Shown here piece after piece: positions 20,309 through 30,389 of a DNA stretch of 56,472 bases (the first letter of the stretch is position 1; every line of letters begins with the position of its first letter). Source of the DNA: Paulinella micropora. Lineage: Eukaryota; Cercozoa; Imbricatea; Euglyphida. Both the position numbers and the translations under genes were made by a program. The notes below the pieces were generated by a model that was not told the DNA's origin, did no database searches, and saw nothing but the letters and a program-made list of their open reading frames with translations. Where the stretch lies: NCBI GenBank assembly GCA_009731375.1, contig BJOX01000008.1, forward strand, positions 1,459,936-1,516,407, in the 5' to 3' direction.

Positions 20309-20767
20309 TTAGCCCCGCGACCGTCCCCGAACGGGGCAACACAACCCCCGACACTTGGCCAGGGCCGCGGCCCACCCTACCGCCACGGCCCAGCCCGCCG
20401 CTGCCCACACAAGCAAGAACAATACCAGAAAGGTGACGAAAAAACCCGCTGCCAAGGCGCGGTTGTGGCCCCGGCGCAGGGGCGGCGCGTGCTTTAGGGC
20501 GCCCTTCTCGCCGCTCAGGTACCTGCTGTGCCAGACCTCGAAGTTGCTGCTCAGGTTCGCTAGCTGGCCGGGGCTCACGGCATGAGCCCCGACGCCCATC
20601 GCGTCCAGCAAGCACTTGGCGTCATTCGCTCTGTTGCCGAGCGAACCCAGAAAGCTCCACGGTGCCACTTGTTCGTCCGGACACCTGACGGGGAAATATG
20701 CGATAAGTATACACCCGACCATCCCAACGCAAAAGACGGCGACGATTGCGGCCACGAGCGGTTCCAT
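20309..20767 (-). CDS. Small protein with two membrane segments
   Basis: The ATG at 20765-20767 is the first in frame; the codon further upstream is GTG. The 152-residue product begins with a hydrophobic helix (PLVAAIVAVFCVGMVGCILI), has a roughly 70-residue Cys-containing loop, then a second long hydrophobic segment (FFVTFLVLFLLVWAAAGWAV) and an Arg/Cys-rich tail. The frame is intact. It lies directly downstream of MCP on the same strand, a common place for virion membrane proteins. No family recognised. Confidence 0.6.
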   Translation of the reverse strand: MEPLVAAIVAVFCVGMVGCILIAYFPVRCPDEQVAPWSFLGSLGNRANDAKCLLDAMGVGAHAVSPGQLANLSSNFEVWHSRYLSGEKGALKHAPPLRRGHNRALAAGFFVTFLVLFLLVWAAAGWAVAVGWAAALAKCRGLCCPVRGRSRG

Positions 20768-20837
20768 TTGTGTCTTTTTGCTCACAACTCTATTGCCTTT
20801 TAATTTTTTAAAAAACGCTTTTCTCCCTTCTGGTGTT

Positions 20838-22677
20838 TTAGTTGTGCACCGCCGCGGCCTCCAGGCGCCCGTGCCCTTCGCGCAGGTGTCGGAAGAAGGC
20901 AGAGTAGATGCAGATGTCGTAGATCCCGCTGCGGAAACCGCGCTTGCCGCGAGTGTAGGTCTTCGGGAGGAACTCCTTCACTGCCTGGTCGGCCGCCGTC
21001 GTGTCGCCCAGCGCGATCGTGAACCGGAGCAGCTCGTCCTTGTCGCAGATCAAGGGCTGATCTGATCGATCCGTAAAAGTAGCGACCACGTTGTTATTGC
21101 TGAAGTCGGCGGCCGTGCCGCCTGCGCTCGCGAGCCAGATCCTGATACCCTTGCTCTTCAGGTAGCTGCTGTTCGCCAGCAGCGCGTTGATCTTGGTCCA
21201 GGCACCGACGTCGTCGAAAGAGTAATGCCACTGGCTGGAGCCGACCGCCGCGCCAGTGTAGCCGGCATCCCCGTCGATGTCGGCAATGGCCAGCACTACC
21301 CCGTCGTACTTGAAGATGAGGCGGTTGTTGTTGTTCAACGTGATGGTGCCCTGTGGCGCGAGCTCCAGTGTGGTCTCGACGGGCGCGGGCGCCGTGTTGA
21401 ACACCAGCCGTTCTCTGGCGCCTTGGAACACCTTGAACCCGTTCATCTCTCAGTCCAACATGGCGCGCAGGTCGTGCGAGAACGGAATGACGTAGATATT
21501 GTTGTTGGCCGCAAAGACTTCGTTGAACAGCTCGTTGGCAGTGTGCTCTCTGAAGTAACGCTCGTCCACTGCCACTCCTTGCCCAAGCTGGCTGCGCCCT
21601 TGTACATCTAAACGGTGGACAGCACACATCGATGCATACAAAAAAAAACACACTGAGATCAGTACCTTCCAGATCGATCGTCGCGTCGTCGCCGAGTGCT
21701 TCACCCTTGAACAGCCGGCCGGTCGAGTCGTAGGCGTACTGCGGGTAGTAGGTGACAGCGCCCGCGTCGTAGGTGGCCTGGCTACCCGAACGCCGCAAGT
21801 ACACAAACAACGATCCGGATTGATGGTTGAACTGGTCGAGGTTCACTGCGACTCTGCTCGACGGCATCATCTCGCGGCCGTGGTCGATAAACTGTACAAA
21901 GTCCAGGTAGCGGTGTTGCACGACCTTGCCGATCTTGTCGGGGTGCTTGCCCACCAGCAAGCCGTTGGGCAAGAGCGTGGACGAGGAGATCCAGCGCACT
22001 TCCTCCAGCGTCGCGGTACACGGCATGGCCAGTGCGCTCTGGCTCTCGACAAAGATCGAGCCCTTGGGGTAGAAGCGTATTTCCAGGTCTCCGTTAAGGT
22101 GGCTCAGGTCCAAGTCCATGCCGGCCAAAAACAGGTGCACGATGGGCAGGTAGAAATGCTGGACGTCGCCGCTGCGCCACGTGCGCGAGCTCGGGCGGCC
22201 GTACTTGTCCTGGTTGAGCATGTCGTTGATGCTCGACAGCGCCTCCTGGCTCAGGGTGTTCATCAACAAGTGCAAAACGTCGCCGTAGTAGCGCGCCAGC
22301 TCCTGGCCAGAAAGCCTTTCGTAGAATTCGATGCGATCCCACCACTGGGTCACGGGCAGGACACGCGAGTCGGTCGGCTGCGGGCTGCCGGCCGCGAACT
22401 TGATCTCGAAGCGAAGGGTGGCGTCCTCGATGGCGCCCGCCGCGCGGTTTTCAAGAATAAACGAGAAGTACGCGGTGTTGTCCAGGGCGGCCGTGTTGGG
22501 CTTGGGTGTCATGATGATCTGTGTCCACACTGGGCGGGTAGGCCTTTTGACGATATGGTTCGTGGCGGTCACGACCAAGGCGCCGGTCTTGGCGTCACGC
22601 TCCTGGGAGTCTACGAGCCTGGCCTTCTTCCCGGGTGGGGGCATTACAGTCACGCTCGTTCGCTTGCCGCCGAACAT
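20838..22677 (-). pseudogene. MCP: Double jelly-roll major capsid protein (MCP), one intron, one in-frame TGA
   Basis: The gene begins at ATG 22675-22677 and ends with TAA at 20838-20840. Exon 1 is 21666-22677 and exon 2 is 20838-21607; removing a 58-base GT-AG intron (21608-21665) joins the frames exactly. Together they encode about 593 residues, a usual size for an NCLDV-type MCP. The first half carries a pattern typical of that fold (VTQWWDRIEFYERLSGQELA, then DVQHFYLPIVHLFL); the C-terminal half has the second jelly roll and ends near RSGIYDICIYSAFF. A TGA at 21450-21452 splits the second jelly roll between RAMLD and EMNGF. Coding quality is equal on both sides, so it looks like a single recent lesion (CGA or TGG to TGA) or a read-through codon. 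It is the structural hallmark of the viral block. Confidence 0.85.
21608..21665 (-). other. 58-base GT-AG intron in MCP
   Basis: On the coding strand it begins GTACTGATC and ends CCGTTTAG, with a long T run inside. Splicing joins GAA-G to AT-GTA and restores one continuous frame; without it the upstream frame runs into a different, non-capsid reading. Confidence 0.75.
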
Positions 22678-22725
22678 CTCTGGTGTCGGTTTGATTAATA
22701 TAAGGCAACCAGAAAATAAATTTAA

Positions 22726-23007
22726 TTATTTTTTGCCCGACATGATCATGGCGCCCGAGATCGCCACGGCCCCGACCGCGAGCGGCACGGTCACGCCCAT
22801 CGTCCGCGCGGTCTTCTGCCGGTCCTCTTTGTTGTGCTGCTTGTTCTCTCGGTCTTCGTACTTGCGCCGGCCGATGCGCGCGCGCTTGGCGGCTTGCTCG
22901 TCCTCCTTCTCTTTCTTCGCCTCCCGCTTGGCAGTCTCCTTCTCTTGCTTTTCTTCTTTCTTGGCTGACTTTTTGGCCGTCCGGCGTTCGCGGGCTCGCT
23001 TGGTCAT
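22726..23007 (-). CDS. Small basic protein with C-terminal membrane helix
   Basis: From ATG 23005-23007, 93 codons. Residues 1-65 are highly charged and Lys/Arg/Glu-rich (MTKRARERRTAKKSAKKEE), followed by a hydrophobic C-terminal helix (MGVTVPLAVGAVAISGAMIM) and GKK. It lies immediately upstream of MCP on the same strand, with a short AT-rich spacer. The shape fits a tail-anchored or inner-membrane virion protein that contacts DNA; this is inferred. Intact. Confidence 0.6.
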   Translation of the reverse strand: MTKRARERRTAKKSAKKEEKQEKETAKREAKKEKEDEQAAKRARIGRRKYEDRENKQHNKEDRQKTARTMGVTVPLAVGAVAISGAMIMSGKK

Positions 23008-23026
23008 TTCTTTCCGCGGCGGTATA

Positions 23027-23040
23027 GTTAAAAAACGTTC
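23027..23040 (-). promoter_or_regulatory. T-run/A-rich start-proximal motif
   Basis: On the coding strand, TTTTTTAACTATACCG lies about 20 bases upstream of the ATG at 23007. Related motifs precede the genes starting at 24099, 24759 and 25515. Confidence 0.35.
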
Positions 23041-23063
23041 GTGCGCAATATTAAAATTCTTTA

Positions 23064-23441
23064 CTACGTAATGACCGTGCATATTTTTGCCAAGAGAGTA
23101 GCAATTTCTCCAAGGAAGGCTTGGTCCTGGCACAACTGTCTTTTAGCCACGAGGCGCTGCTGCAGCTGCTGGAGCTGCTGCATGGGCGCGCGGAACTTGC
23201 AGGCGAGCTCGGCCCAGATTCCGGCCTCGGAGCGCACAAAGTCAGCGAGCTTTCCGTCCTTCCAGGCAGGCAAGAACCATTTCTGTACGGCCTCAACCTG
23301 CTGTTCAAGACCTAGTTTCTGCAACTGCTTCAGTTCCTTGATCTCCTCGAGCTGCAACAGCCCGTACTTTTGGAACACCATCTCCAGCGCACCGAACAGC
23401 TGCGCCAGCGCTTGTCTCTTGGTCTGCTGGGGGGAGGACAT
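23064..23441 (-). CDS. Gln-rich helical protein
   Basis: An intact frame of 125 codons from ATG 23439-23441. It is helical and Gln/Leu-rich (QLEEIKELKQLQKLGLEQQ; QQLQQLQQRLVAKRQLCQD), predicted coiled coil. Its first 137 bases overlap the end of the membrane-anchor frame above it (23305-23586). The two may be overlapping genes, or one membrane-anchored coiled-coil protein broken by an indel near 23,440, since the upstream frame turns into low-quality sequence exactly where this one starts. No family recognised. Confidence 0.55.
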   Translation of the reverse strand: MSSPQQTKRQALAQLFGALEMVFQKYGLLQLEEIKELKQLQKLGLEQQVEAVQKWFLPAWKDGKLADFVRSEAGIWAELACKFRAPMQQLQQLQQRLVAKRQLCQDQAFLGEIATLLAKICTVIT

Positions 23442-23586
23442 CGTCGAGCGGCACGTAGGCGTCCAGGTCGACGGTGGGTGGCTTTTTTCTTGCTCTTTTC
23501 AGCAGCACTAGCAGGACCGCTAGCACAAAGACCAGAATTCCCCACACGGCCAGGGCTTCTTCCGGTGTTACGACAGTCGTGGTCAT
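23305..23586 (-). CDS. N-terminally anchored membrane protein
   Basis: It starts at ATG 23584-23586. A single membrane helix (EALAVWGILVFVLAVLLVLL) is followed by a basic stop-transfer segment (KRARKKPP) and an acidic stretch (TVDLDAYVPLDDVLPP). From about codon 50 the composition becomes Arg/Ala-rich without hydrophobic pattern, which suggests the true C-terminus is the Gln-rich frame 23064-23441 reached by a frameshift. Such single-pass proteins are frequent beside viral capsid genes. Confidence 0.5.
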   Translation of the reverse strand: MTTTVVTPEEALAVWGILVFVLAVLLVLLKRARKKPPTVDLDAYVPLDDVLPPADQETSAGAAVRCAGDGVPKVRAVAARGDQGTEAVAETRS

Positions 23587-23629
23587 CTTCTTAAGTGAAG
23601 GACCACAAGTTTAAATTTTTGGCCTCTTT

Positions 23630-24099
23630 TTAGAAGCGGTAGTGGCCCTCGCCGGCCGGGTTTAGGTAGTTTTCGTAGGCGTATTGCGACACGATTTCTG
23701 AGAGTGCGCCGAGCATAAAGAGCTGCTTGCCCGTGTCACCAGGCGCCATGTTCAGGCCGTAACCGGCCAGCAGGCCGGGCATCACGCTGTAGATCAAACC
23801 ACCGCCGACCACGTGCAGGGCCAAGGAAGGGCAACGGGCCAGCCGGCCCTCTTGCGTTGAATTGAGCACGCGGGACTGCAGCAGGTCCACGACCGTGGTC
23901 ATCGCGGCCGCGATGATGGCCATGCCTACCGACTTGTCGACGGTCACGCCTCTGAGCCCGGGCACGCCCGCAAAGAGATAGGAGCGTCCGTTTGCACTAG
24001 TACCGGCGTCGCAAAGTAGGCGAACGCGGCGGCAGTAGCGCTGCGCGCAATGTTCTCCATACTGAAAGTGTCGCTGACGGCCCCGGTAATCTCGTCCAT
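23630..24099 (-). pseudogene. Multi-pass membrane protein with one frameshift
   Basis: The ATG at 24097-24099 starts MDEITGAVSDTFSMENIARSA...AYFATPVLV. Near 23,970-24,000 coding moves one frame and continues (GRSYLFAGVPGLRGVTVDKSVG) to a TAA at 23630. Two or three hydrophobic segments are visible (MAIIAAAMTTVVDLL; LHVVGGGLIYSVMPGLLAGYG). About 155 codons in total. The start is preceded by the TTTTTTAATACGG motif. Family not recognised; a virion membrane protein is likely from position. Confidence 0.5.
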
Positions 24100-24106
24100 C
24101 TTTTTT

Positions 24107-24119
24107 CCGTATTAAAAAA
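24107..24119 (-). promoter_or_regulatory. T-run/A-rich start-proximal motif
   Basis: On the coding strand, TTTTTTAATACGG ends seven bases before the ATG at 24099. Confidence 0.4.
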
Positions 24120-24151
24120 CAGCGCCACAGAGTTTAATATATTTTTTTTAT

Positions 24152-24759
24152 TCATTGATTCGCTGTCGGAGGGGCTGGGGTGTCTAGGTCTACTGCTGCT
24201 AGTACGACAGAGGTGTTGCGGGCGTGCGCGATGGCCGCAGTTTGGGCCGTGATCAAGGCCAGCTCGGTAACGGGGTCGAGCCTCGTCATGCCTTGCCTTG
24301 AGCTTCGCGCGCTCGAGCAAGAAAAGCCATAGCTCGTTGGCAAAGCACTCGTCGGTCGTGCCGGAGATCTGGTAGCGCGTGCGGCTTGACACCAGGCGCT
24401 CGAGGCACGTCAGCCCTTGCTTCAAGGCCACGTTGGACATCTGGTCCACGGCTGAGTCGTCCAGCGCCTCTTCGGCCTCCTCCAAGATCGTGGGCAAACG
24501 CGCGCGGGCCACCTTGCGCAGCGCCCGTGGCTCGCAGGGGATCCCCGCCTTTTTGAGCTTGGGCGCAATCAGCTCCGATTTGCCGTAGGCGCACAGGAGC
24601 CGGTAGGCAGGGTCGTCGCGCAAGGGCACCGTCTCGGCCTCCTCGAACCGTCTTTTCTTGGGAGGGGGCTGGGTCGCAGGAGGAGCTGCAGTCTCCTGGT
24701 GGCAGCTCCTGCTTGCCGTCTTCCGCGGCCGGTGGCTCGAGATTGGCAAAAGGGTCCAT
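24152..24759 (-). pseudogene. Unrecognised protein of about 200 codons with two frameshifts
   Basis: ATG 24757-24759 begins MDPFANLEPPAAEDGKQELP. Coding then moves to a second frame, which holds a nuclear-localisation-like PPPKKRRF and a helical region (DDPAYRLLCAYGKSELI; LPTILEEAEEALDDSA; FANELWLFLLERAKLKA). It finally enters a third frame (TRLDPVTELALITAQTAAI) ending at 24152. All three pieces are helical, GC-rich and contiguous. The final piece ends in a Pro/Thr-rich tail. No family recognised. Confidence 0.45.
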
Positions 24760-24773
24760 CCGTTATACAAAAA
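24760..24773 (-). promoter_or_regulatory. T-run/A-rich start-proximal motif
   Basis: On the coding strand, TTTTTGTATAACGG lies directly before the ATG at 24759. Confidence 0.35.
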
Positions 24774-24799
24774 GAAGGGACTCACAACTTTCTTTTTTG

Positions 24800-25515
24800 T
24801 TATGCACGTCCGCCTCCACGTCTGCCTCCACCCCCAGGTGCACCAATAGGCTCGTTGCTGGCCCTGTTGATACCGATCCAGCCGCGCACGTTGCCGTCCT
24901 CGCGCTCGAAGGCAGAGACCGAAGGGATGCGACTCCATTGCTCGTCGCGCATTTCGAGGCCTGGTATTCTAAACATCAAGCAGACAGATAAGCGTATAAG
25001 CAAAAGGTCAGACAGACGGGCTTTGAGACCTTCGATCATTCTGGCGGCCTGCATACAGCCTATAACAGACAACAGCATTTAGCCACGCTCGGAAAACACA
25101 TCACCTACCATTCCAGTCGTTCCCGTAGCTGCGTCTCAGTTCGGTCAAACCAGGGCTTCATATTTTTGCGTTCCCCCTCGGGATCGTAGCAGTCGGCATT
25201 CGTGAAGTCAACCCCGTAGACTGCATCGATCTCGGGCGCGGTACCGACAAGCAGAACGGCACCTTTATACCACGAGGACAGACTGTTCTTGGAAAGGCGC
25301 TGGACAATGCCCTTCATGTGGCGCGTCGTGTCATCCAACTGGGCCTCAGGGATCCCGTTGAGCGCAGAGTAGATAATTGAGGACGTGGCCAGGGCATCGG
25401 TTTTGACCACGGGCTCGGTCTGCGTACCGTGCTCCGCCGCGTCGTTGATGTGCGCGGCCGACTTCTCGTCGGCGGTAGTCGCCAGGCGCACGGGTCCTCG
25501 TTGTGGGGCGGCCAT
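24800..25515 (-). CDS. Unrecognised 201-residue protein with two short introns
   Basis: The ATG is at 25513-25515. Exons are 25109-25515, 25030-25059 and 24800-24968. Removing introns of 49 (25060-25108) and 61 bases (24969-25029), both GT-AG, joins a single frame through ERLEW, LYAGRQNDR and IPGLEMRDEQW to a TAA. The product has an N-terminal disordered region, a middle with SSIIYSALNGIPEAQL and a KGAVLLVGTAPEIDAVYG segment, and a Gly/Arg-rich tail (GAPGGGGRRGGGR). The spliced frame contains no defect, unlike most neighbours, and the tight fit of two introns is good evidence that it is real. Family not recognised; by position a virion protein is possible. Confidence 0.6.
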
Positions 25516-25520
25516 TGTTT

Positions 25521-25537
25521 TCCGTTTTATTTAAAAA
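25521..25537 (-). promoter_or_regulatory. T-run/A-rich start-proximal motif
   Basis: On the coding strand, TTTTTAAATAAAACGG lies about seven bases upstream of the ATG at 25515. Confidence 0.4.
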
Positions 25538-25568
25538 GTGCCACCAGAGAATAAAAAAAAATTTGTTG

Positions 25569-25829
25569 TTACTTGGCGCCGAGGGCAACTTCGCACTGCC
25601 TGGCCTGTTCGGGCGAGATTTTCAGCAGGATCTGTGCGTCCTGCACTTTGGGTGGCGGGAAGATCTTTTGGAGCGGTGCCTCCTCGACCGTGTTGTGCAG
25701 GGCCTCGAGCACTTTCTGTTCGGCCTGTGCCTCTTTCTGCCACTTGCGGCCGGCCTGCCTCAGTTCCTTTTCGTTCAATTTGCCTAGCGCTAGCGCGAGC
25801 TGTGGGTTGAAGCTCTGCAAGTGGTGCAT
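25569..25829 (-). CDS. Small helical protein
   Basis: An intact frame of 86 codons from ATG 25827-25829. Entirely helical and charged (LNEKELRQAGRKWQKEAQAEQ; ISPEQARQCEVALGAK). It lies between the coiled-coil giant and the intron-containing gene, all on the minus strand with short AT-rich spacers. No family recognised. Confidence 0.5.
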   Translation of the reverse strand: MHHLQSFNPQLALALGKLNEKELRQAGRKWQKEAQAEQKVLEALHNTVEEAPLQKIFPPPKVQDAQILLKISPEQARQCEVALGAK

Positions 25830-25873
25830 CTCGGCCTTTTTTAAATGACAAGCTTACAACAAAAAAAAAAGAA

Positions 25874-28800
25874 TCAATTGTTCTTCCGCTTCTTGTTCGG
25901 CGCACTACTTGTTTCTGCCATGTCCTTTCTCTTGCTGTTTAGCTTCACGAGCTTGATGCCTAGCTTAGACAAAACCTTGTGCCATTCCTTCATCAGCTTT
26001 TTGCCCCTTCCGCCCTCCGCCTGGATGCGCTCGGAGGCCTTTTCGATCATTTCGTGTAGCGTGCGCGATTTCTCGGTTGGGCCCACGGGCCCCTGGCTCC
26101 GTGTCTTGCGCTCCAGCAGCTCCTCGAACAACGGGACGGGGGGCTCCTCGTTGAGGCTGGTGACGAGCTTCTGGTCGTGCCACTCATCGGTGCCGTACGC
26201 CAGCGCCATTCGGACTACCTTGAGCCGCTCTTCAAAGGTGAGCTTCTGGCTGGTGAGAATTTGCACGTCCTTCTCTGGCAGCTCTCCTAGCTGGTCCGGG
26301 AAGATCTTGTAGTCCAGGTCCGCCTCCGTGCCCTTGGCCGTGGCGGTCAACACCAAGTTGGCCAAGTACCTGACGGCCAGGTTGTCCTTGTACTTTTGCC
26401 TGTTCTCGGGATCCTGGAGGATGCTCTCGATGACGTGCTTGGTCCCCTCGCGCAATAAGGCCTTGGCCTCCTCGGGCTTGCCCCGGACCTTGTCGAGCAG
26501 TTCTCTGTCGTTGACGCCCAGGTTTCGCTTGCGCATAGCCTCCAGGATGCCCACGCGCAGCATGTTCAGGCTCTCCCTCTCTTGGCCTTTGGGCAGGGGT
26601 TTCCCGTTCATGGCATAATACAAGAGTTCCTGCTCGGCTTGCTTGGTGTCCAGCTCTCTGTCCGGTGCTGATTCCATGTCCATGGGCGCGGCATCCTTAA
26701 AGTACGCTTGGTTATTGTTGGCGCCTTGGCTATAGTCTGATCCTGCACCCCCGAGCCACGTAGAGTCGTCGCCGCCGCCGCCGCCAGGTTGGCCTACACC
26801 AAAGACTTTGCCAGCAGAGGGGTTGCTGCCGAAGGCCGCGACCAGCACGCCGGTGCCGCTCTTGTCGCTGTCCTCCACCCCCCCGGTGCCCTGACGACGC
26901 ACCGGCCCGCCGACACCGGCGGCCATTCGCGCGGGCACGCCCGTGGCGGCGCCAACCGCGAGACCCGGGACTGGAGCCAGCCTCTGGCAAACAGGCCCTG
27001 GAACAAGGCCTTGAAGCCGCTGACGATGCTGGGCTGCGTCACGAGGCCTTCGCCCACCGCCTGCCCCACATCGGGCCGCTGCGTGAAGACGGGCACGACT
27101 TGGCTCTGCGCCCACTCCCAGGCCTTGTCCAGGCCGCTCCCCTGCGGGAAGCTGCCCTTCTCGCGCTCGAGCGTGTTCTTCATGAAGTCTACCATGCCTG
27201 ACCTCTTGACGAACGCGCTGAACTCCTCTGCGCTGGCCGTGTGCACCAGCCGCTTCTTTTCTTCGGGCGGCAGAGTGGGCGCCACGGCCTCTACCGCCGC
27301 TTCCTTGAGCTCGGTGACTTTCTGCTGTGCCTGTTCGGCCCGTTGCACGAGCTCGCTAGCGCCCGAGACTTCCTTGGACTCCTTGTATTTCTTGATTTTC
27401 TTCTTGGTGCCGCCTGATTTGGTCGAGGAGCTTTTGCTGGACGTTGTCTGCCGTCTTTCTGTCCTTTTGGAGCAGCGCGTTGGCCCTTTCCTTGTAATCA
27501 GTGTGTTTTTTCTCGAGGGTGGCCTTCTGTTCCTCGGACTCTCGGAGCCGCTCGGTAAGCTGGCGAAGCCTGATCTCGCTTGCCTGGCGCTCTCTGAGCA
27601 GGCGTTCCGGTTCCGCCTCCTTGACTTTGGCCGCGGCTTTCTCTGCCTTCTTGCCCTTCCGTGCTCTAGCCAGGGCGTCTTTCGCGCCCTTGAGCTCTTT
27701 CCTGAGTTTGAGGATTTCCTTGCTCTGTTTCTCGCTCTGGTGGCCCATTTGCATCACGGTCTCGTCCGCTTCCGCGATCGTGTCAGTGTTTATTTTCAGT
27801 CATGCTCGGAGCTTCTCGACTTGTCCAGCCAGCTTGTTCTAGGTCTCGCTCGCTTCGGCCAACGAGATCTCTTGCTGCGAGGTTTCGCGTGTCAAGCTGT
27901 CCACGTGCTGTTGCAGCGCTTTTCCTCCCTTGTTAGCAGCCTCCAGGTCTTGCTGCAGGTGGCGCTCGCGCGCTAGCGCCTCTTCCAGCGCCTGTACGGC
28001 CTGTTTGTTTTCTGTTGTCAGCTGGTGGCGGGCCTCCTCGCTCGCTTTTTTAGCTCGCTGGGCCTCTGCGCCGAGCGACGCCACTTGCTCCAGGGCCGCG
28101 TCTGCCAGCGCCCTCTGCTCGCGTGCGAGCCTCGCTTGTTGCTTGGAGTCGGTCTGCAACTGCTTGATCTCCGCTGCCTTGCGGCGCAGGTCCTCTAGCA
28201 GCAGCTGGCGGTTGCGCTTGTATTCTCTGGCCCGCGCCTGGAGCTCCTGGTGTTTATGGGCCTCTTGCAGTTCTTGTGCCAGCCCGGCGTTCTTGGCCCT
28301 TTCCGCCTCGGTGTTGCCTTCTGCCATCTGCAGACGGTCGTTGCTCTCCTTGAGTTGCGCCTGTAGCTGCTCGATCTCGGTGTCCTTGAGCGTAATCTGG
28401 TCCAGGTACTCGCCGGCCGGGGCTTCTGCCTTTTTTTGTAGGGCCTCTACGCCCGCCTTGTCCGACTCCAGCCCCTGTTAGGCTTTGTTGGCTTCTACCA
28501 GCTGCTGGTCCAGCGCGGCGGCCCGCTCGTTGATCTCTTGCAGCTACCGATCAGTCTCAAACACCTGCCTGCTGGCATCCGCTGCATTGCGCGCTGTCTC
28601 GGCCGCTTGCTGCATGGCAACTTTTGCTTTTTGTTCCGCCTCCTCTGCTTTGCCTTCTAGTGCCGTCTTCTCTTCGCTGTACCCGAGCGTGGCCGCGTTC
28701 TTGTCCCTGAGTTCTGCCGCCAGCCCCGCGGCCGCCTGCTGTGCGCTGGACGCCCTTTGCTCCGCCTCTTGGTTTTCCTGCTGAGCCTGCCGTTCGGCCT

Positions 28801-30344
28801 CTTCTGCGTCTGCCACCTTCTGCCGCAGCTCGTCGTTGGCGCCCTTGGCCTGGGCTGCCTGTTGTTTAGCCGCTTCGGTCTCTCGCGCGGCCCTGTCGGC
28901 CTCCGCCGCTTTCCGTGCTGCTTCTTTCATCGCGGTGTCTGCTTCTTTCTCCAGCCCATCGTGGGCCAGCTTTTCTGCGTGTGCCACTTCGAGTGCGTGG
29001 TCCCTTTCTGTCTGCAGTATAACCATTTTCTGCTGGAGTATATTGTAGTCGTTCTGGAGGCCCTGGCCCGCTTGCTGTAGCTGGGCGATCTTCCTGTTTG
29101 CTTCGTCGATACGACCCCTTGCGGCGGCGGTGAGGCTATTGATGTATTGTTGACAATTGCTGTACACACCTGTGACTGTCACTGCGGCATTTTTGCTCTC
29201 CTTGGCCATCTTCTCTAGGCGCGCGGCGTAGGCTGCCGCCTCGCACAGACTGGTTTGGTTCTTCTCTAGCTCTTCCTTCAGTCGCTTCTGTTCGGCCAAG
29301 GCGGCTTGTTGCTTCTCGGCGAACTCCTTGTCTTCTTCGACTTGTTTGGCCAGTGTTTTGGCGCGTTCCTCTGCCTCTTGTATTCGCGCTTGCCAGCCGT
29401 CTTTCTCCTGCTGGAGGGCTGCGATGCGCGCTTCTGCTCTCTGGCGTTTCTCGGCGTCCATGCCAGCGCCCGTCAAGAGCTTTTTCAGCCTCTCGACCTC
29501 GTCCTCTGCTGCAGTCAATTTTTGCTTGTACTGAGCATTCATGGCGTCCGCGAGTTTTCTGGCGTTATCTGCCTCCTCTTGTATAACAGCGACCGCCGCT
29601 TTGGCGGAATCGATATCGTCTTCCAAGAGGCCGATCGTTGCATCCTGTATGCGTACTGTTGCGTCACTGCGGTCGACCATCTTCTCCAGCTGGCTGATCT
29701 GCAATCGCAGATCTTCTATAAGCTTCGACTGGTCGGGCGCGGGGCGACGCGGGCCGCCCGTCGAGTGGTTGCTAGCCTGGCTTCGGGCTGTCGGCGCGCG
29801 CGGGAGGAGAGGCGTCGTTCTCACCTTCACCGCCTTCGTTCCAGTTGATCTCACCACCGCCGTCGCCGCCTTCGTCCTCGTTGCCCGACTGCGAGGCGCG
29901 GCGAGAGTGTGGCGGCGAAGCGGAACGCGAGCGCGATGGCGGCGTCGAAGCGGAACGCGAGCGCGAGCGTGGCGGCGAGGGCAAAGGCCAGCGCGAGGGC
30001 GGCGGCAAGAGCGAATGTGAGCGCGAGGGCGGTGGCGACACCGAGGCGGAACGCGAGCGCGGTGGTGGCGGCGAGGCGGGGCGCGATGGCGGGGAGGGCG
30101 GCCGCAGGATGCCCAGCGCCTGGTGCAATTCGGGGTTTACCCACTTCATGATGTCGCGGGTCTTCTGAGCCCTTTCTTTGTCGCTCTGGCCCGCGTAGCC
30201 CGTGGGCCCTGGTTGTTTGCCGCGGACCACGGGCCGGCTGTCGATCCATGACGGCTTGCTGGTTTTGGTCAGCTTGCGCGACAGGCTTTCCTTGTCCTCC
30301 CGGCGCATCCATGACGCCGTGGTGTAGAAAGGGGGAGGAGGCAT
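25874..30344 (-). pseudogene. Giant coiled-coil protein, about 1,490 codons, possible tape-measure; several stops and frameshifts
   Basis: ATG 30342-30344 opens a basic N-terminus, then a Ser/Arg/Pro-rich tract (30,130-29,900). After a frame change near 29,790 a long heptad-rich coiled coil begins (LRLQISQLEKMVDRSDATV...) and continues to about 27,350. In the same frame it crosses TAG 28544-28546, a TAA about 22 codons later, TAG 27839-27841 and a TGA about 12 codons later; coding is uninterrupted around each. Near 27,400 the frame shifts (KKKIKKYKESKEV) and near 26,960 it shifts back. A globular helical C-terminal part (GTDEWHDQKLVTSLNEE) ends NKKRKNN at a TGA (25874-25876). Length and structure resemble capsid tape-measure proteins of large icosahedral DNA viruses; that role is inferred. 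Several separate genes are the alternative, but shared frame and spacing argue against it. Confidence 0.6.
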
Positions 30345-30389
30345 CCCTTTTTTACAAAACTAGCGCCGTTAATTGCCGCTCAACTACAT
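30345..30389. promoter_or_regulatory. 45-base bidirectional spacer between the coiled-coil gene and the packaging ATPase
   Basis: The two genes diverge from this AT-rich interval, which contains TTTTTTACAAAACTAG and GTTAATTG elements. Both promoters must lie here or inside the neighbouring coding regions. Confidence 0.4.

Noticed and set aside
21820-22698. 292-codon plus-strand frame opposite MCP
   Set aside because: Antisense shadow of the capsid gene; His/Val/Gln-rich without motif.
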